A DNA stretch of 64,000 nt from Lumbricus rubellus. Taxonomy: Eukaryota > Annelida > Clitellata > Crassiclitellata > Lumbricidae. The stretch spans positions 34,651,785-34,715,784 of the forward strand of contig OX243815.1 in NCBI GenBank assembly GCA_945859605.1. The letters run 5' to 3'. The notes under the pieces are model-generated. The model was not told where the DNA came from. It saw nothing but the letters and a program-made list of their open reading frames with translations, and did not search any database. Shown here piece after piece: positions 61,227 through 64,000 of the stretch. A program made the position numbers and the translations under genes. Positions within the stretch are counted from its first letter, which is position 1. Every line of letters begins with the position of its first letter.

Positions 61227-61595
61227 GGTGTCACAAAATAAAGTCTCCCCCCCCATACAAAGTCTCCCCGCGAAACAGTGTCTCCCCCTGGCTGAAAATC
61301 TGCCTTGGAAGACATTTTTCTGGTGTAAAAGTAGGCCTATATATATGTTCGTGTTAAATAACGTGTTATCGTGTTAGCAACGTAAACTTACGGTTTGATG
61401 TGCTTATCTATACATTTTATGCGACTATAGCCGATTTCACGATCAACGGGGAGACTTTGTTTCGTGGGCTGAGGAAATATTCTGTCTCTCCGGGAGGCGA
61501 ATTTATTCTAGAACAGATCCTCCGGAGGAGAATCTATTTCGAAATAGAGTCTCCGGGGGGAGACTTTTAGAGGGTAGACTCTGTCACGCGACACC
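61227..61595. mobile_element. foldback-like element E5, word AGTCTCCCCCC
   Basis: Ends GGTGTCACAAAATAAAGTCT and (inward) GGTGTCGCGTGACAGAGTCT. The arms hold AAAGTCTCCCC units and their inverse (GGGGGGAGACTTTT). Flanks are GCC on the left and GGC on the right, as for E6, so the duplication is unclear. No ORF. Confidence 0.65.
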
Positions 61596-61807
61596 GGCCA
61601 AAAACAAGATTTTTTTACAGTTACACCTTGATGTAATACAACTGTCTATAAACGTTTACTGTTGTGTAGAAAGTTAATGATTGATTCATATAATCAGGGC
61701 GACCCTGTTAGCGGAACCTTACGTTCCTTTGGGCTTACCCCTTTGACATCAATGCATGTGACTTTTTATCAACTACTGATTGTGGTATACTGTATGTATA
61801 CATGTAT

Positions 61808-62712
61808 ACGGAGATCAATAAAAATTGTGTGGTTCACCGTGTCAAATGCTTTAGATAAGTCAAAGAAGACACCCATAAAAAAGTTACGAAGTGACTAGCG
61901 GACCGCCAGGCGGCCGTCGAATTTCAAATACTAGCCAACCGCCAGTCACGTGTAACCTGTCACATGACGAGTCTTGATTCTTGAATATTGTTACAATGGC
62001 GGCAGTTACCGATAGTTGGTTTTATGTCGGACAGAAGTTTTCTTGTTTTAATGGCTTAGAAAATTACGAGAAACACAGTAAGTAACCAATCTTTTCGTGA
62101 GTGTTGGTTAGGTTCAGGTTAGGCGTCGTGAGGGTCGGTTAGGGTTAGTTTTAGGGTTAGTTTAGTCATTAGAAACTCTTGTGGATTGGTGTAAATAGAA
62201 AGCCTGGCGGCTTGTTAGTATTCCGTATTGGACGGCCGCCAGTCATGTGACAGGTTACACGTGACTCGCGGTCCGCTAGTATTTGAAATTCGACGGCCAC
62301 CTGGCGGTCCGCTAGTCACAGCCAAAAAGTTATTTTCTTCATTGGCTTCAGAGATTTTATCATACATCTCAATTACAGCCATATATGTAGAGTGGCCTGT
62401 CCGAAAGACTTTTGTACAATATATTATTTGATGTTTGATATGTCATTAATCTTCTATAAATAATCTTTTAAAAAACTTGGAGAAATATGGCAAGATCCAA
62501 ATTGGTCGATAGTTACTTAATTGATTCCTATCTCTGGCCTTAAGGATGAGAATTATTTTGGCAATTTTCAAACTATTAGGAACAATTCCGCTAACAATTA
62601 ATCATTTTATTATTTCTGTCAGAGGGATTGAAATAGTTTCAAATGACATATTTGGCTAACTGAGGGTCAATCTCATCTAGCCCCCCTGCTGTGGATGGTT
62701 CAGAGTTCAGAA
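61808..62712 (-). pseudogene. LINE-C fragment, minus strand, split by element at 61887-62323
   Basis: 62333-62712 and 61808-61886 together match 57985-58610 of the plus-strand LINE-C (GGLDEIDPQLAKYV, LSKAFDTVNH). The two parts join cleanly across the insertion after removal of one AAAAAGTTA. Confidence 0.8.
61887..62323 (+). mobile_element. MULE-like non-autonomous element, perfect 9-bp duplication, exon-like ORF
   Basis: AAAAAGTTA flanks both sides (61878-61886, 62324-62332). The arms share GTGACTAGCGGACCGCCAGG... over about 80 bp, including an inner GTCACGTGTAACCTGTCACATGAC block. Between them ATGGCGGCAGTTACCGATAG (61995) opens MAAVTDSWFYVGQKFSCFNG then LENYEKHS, followed by a GTAAGT donor. 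The peptide resembles the N-terminus of MULE/SWIM-type transposases (F-x-VG-x-x-F-x-S-F), but this is a tentative match. The remainder of the gene is absent. Confidence 0.6.
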
Positions 62713-62732
62713 CCGAACTAATCCACCACCAG

Positions 62733-63039
62733 CATGTCTGAATCGACCAATCTGACGTTGTTCGTGGGGGTCAAGGTCCGTGATCACGGTCCAACTGCTC
62801 GTCTTGCGCGAACCTTCTATCTCGTCATCAACGAATCACTCATCCGTAACGGCGCAGAACCTGACGCTGTTGCCAAGGGAGACGGATCGAATAATGACGT
62901 CGTTGTCGTCATCATCGTAATCGTCGTCGTCATCGTCATAATCGTTGTACTGTTGGTCATAACTGCTGTGCGGGCGTTTTCGCTTTCCGGGCGGAAATAT
63001 GAAAAACTACGATTATTAGGTTTTAGCTATTTAGTCTAA
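62733..63039 (+). pseudogene. protocadherin-like membrane-proximal and transmembrane fragment
   Basis: Open for 101 codons: SESTNLTLFVGVKVRDHGPT then ARLARTFYLVINESL (end of the last cadherin repeat), then VVVVIIVIVVVIVIIVVLLV (single membrane span, about residues 55-78), then a short basic tail RAFSLSGRKYEK. The start abuts a LINE-C fragment at 62712, so the true 5' part is missing; no splice sites seen. Composition is host-gene-like. It is followed by the same inverted-repeat sequence that accompanies the cadherin piece at 47.9 kb. Confidence 0.65.
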
Positions 63040-63530
63040 TTATAAATTATAATAATTATAGATAGAATTGCAAGAACCACCCAGATACACGAGGAAGGAT
63101 GCCACAATAAACTGAAGAAAAGCAACGAAGACAAGAGAAATATTTATTTTCTTTTATAAAAACAGTTTTGCTGTTTTGCAAAACATTGATCATATTGGCT
63201 TTATATTGATGTCGTATGATGATTTTGACCTTAGATTGGTGTTTTTCGAGTCAAAAATCATATATGTAAACGACACTAGACGTGACATGCATGTCTTGAC
63301 AACTTGCATGAATGTATTTGACGCAGGACGCCATTTTTAAGAAGCCACCATTTTGAGTTCAAAATCGTCGTCGTCATCGTCATAATCGTTGTACTGTTGG
63401 TCATAACTGCTGTGCGGGCGTTTTCGCTTTCCGGGCGGAAATATGAAAAACTACGATTATTAGGTTTTAGCTATTTAGTGTAATTATAAATTATAATAAT
63501 TATAAATAGAATTGCAAGAACCACCCAGAT
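62915..63530. repeat. direct duplication of the cadherin transmembrane segment around an inverted-repeat arm
   Basis: 62920-63092 and 63365-63533 are near-identical (ATCGTCGTCGTCATCGTCAT ... AATTGCAAGAACCACCCAGA). Between them, 63140-63362 is homologous, inverted, to 47600-47620 plus 47760-47890 of the cadherin-carrying element. The duplication may reflect repair after insertion or excision of that element. Confidence 0.7.
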
Positions 63531-63558
63531 ACATTCGTTCATTTCACTGCTGTATTGA

Positions 63559-63559
<1 letters not shown>

Positions 63560-63612
<53 letters not shown>
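63560..63612. repeat. (AT)n microsatellite
   Basis: About 26 AT units between the cadherin duplication and an RTE fragment. Confidence 0.95.
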
Positions 63613-63614
<2 letters not shown>

Positions 63615-63975
63615 ATGCGAGACAAGGACAAAGACACGGGATATGGAAAAGAAAATCAACGCGTGTGAGATGTGGATTTGGAGAAAGATGCTAAGGATTT
63701 CATGGACGGAGAAGAGAACTAACGAATCGGTGCGCGAGGAGCTCGGAATAGAGAAGGAGGAGACACTGCGGCAAACAGCAACTTGGAGGAAATTGAGCTA
63801 CTTTGGCCATGTGATGAGATCTAACGGTTTGGAAAAGGAGCTGATGACGGCATGCGGTGAGGGAAGGAGAAGATGCGGAAGACCAAGGAAGAAATGGTTG
63901 GATGAGGTACCGGAAAAGTCTGGCATGAGACTGGAGGAGCTACGAGAGGCAACTAGGGAGAGGAGACATTGAAGA
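63613..63975 (+). pseudogene. RTE-type LINE pol C-terminus
   Basis: Encodes INACEMWIWRKMLRISWTEK, then RTNESVREELG, WRKLSYFGHVMRSNG, RRRCGRPRKKWLDEV and LREATRERRH: the conserved RTE C-terminal block (EMW-RRMLRI, KL-YFGHV-R, GRPR--WLD). The reading frame is open across the piece; it is 5'-truncated at the (AT)n run and ends near the window edge. Confidence 0.85.
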
Positions 63976-64000
63976 GGATACATCAGGGCTTTCGCCAGAG

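Overview
This is a metazoan nuclear sequence, almost certainly from an invertebrate. It has spliced exons, no bacterial-style operons, tRNA-derived SINEs, several lineages of non-LTR retrotransposon (LINE), and hAT, Tc1/mariner and foldback-like DNA transposons. The frequent 'aggcctac' words recall echinoderm or other invertebrate deuterostome genomes, but that is only an impression and I assign no species.

Host gene. The one host gene I can support is a minus-strand ankyrin-repeat gene seen as three exons: A at 51825-51904, B at 36488-36613 and C near 6459-6636. The exons join in phase 0 and give continuous ankyrin-repeat sequence. The two introns are about 15.2 kb and 29.9 kb, so nearly everything else in the window is intronic transposon DNA. 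Two protocadherin-like fragments (47.9-48.5 kb and 62.7-63.1 kb) lie inside or beside inverted-repeat DNA and look like captured gene pieces.

The main structure is at 12.57-33.17 kb. A LINE (here LINE-A) on the minus strand is split by a tRNA-derived SINE, and the SINE's (ATT)n tail has been filled with about 15 copies of a second LINE type. All copies have the same orientation. Each has an (AAT)n 3' tail, and all but one are cut short at the 5' end exactly where the next (ATT)n run begins. The second LINE type encodes a reverse transcriptase with a YLDD active site and a C-terminal zinc/PD-D region resembling a restriction-like endonuclease. One copy (12769-16320) has a complete 1044-residue reading frame. 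Removing the 20.6-kb block and one ACAGAG repeat restores the LINE-A reading frame. I infer an element that targets (ATT)n and carries its own target in its tail, which builds a self-extending array.

The second theme is foldback-like DNA transposons whose long inverted ends are arrays of short 'words', for example GGACATTAGCCCCC, GGACAAAACCCCCC, GTCTCCCCCC, ATCCCCCCGGATAG, ATGTCCGGCATGAAAT and GACACTTAATACC. Several are bounded by 9-bp target duplications. Related elements share end skeletons or internal minisatellites while their words differ. One short element with a perfect 9-bp duplication (61887-62323) holds an exon-like ORF that may be a Mutator-type (MULE) transposase start.

Layout: 0.1-6.2 kb LINE-A, RTE and LINE-B remnants plus a foldback element; 6.5 kb exon C; 7-12.5 kb DNA transposons and LINE pieces; 12.6-33.2 kb the array, with a 2.4-kb DNA element and an LTR-retrotransposon gag inside it; 33.2-34.8 kb the other half of the split LINE-A; 35.1-36.3 kb hAT; 36.5 kb exon B; 36.9-44.8 kb RTE, LINE-B, LINE-A and unclassified repeats; 45-49.2 kb a large foldback element carrying the cadherin fragment, inserted in a hAT; 50-51.3 kb another hAT; 51.9 kb exon A; 52-54.7 kb SINE, mariner and hAT remnants; 54.8-61 kb LINE-C with nested insertions several layers deep; 61-64 kb foldback, MULE-like, cadherin and RTE pieces.
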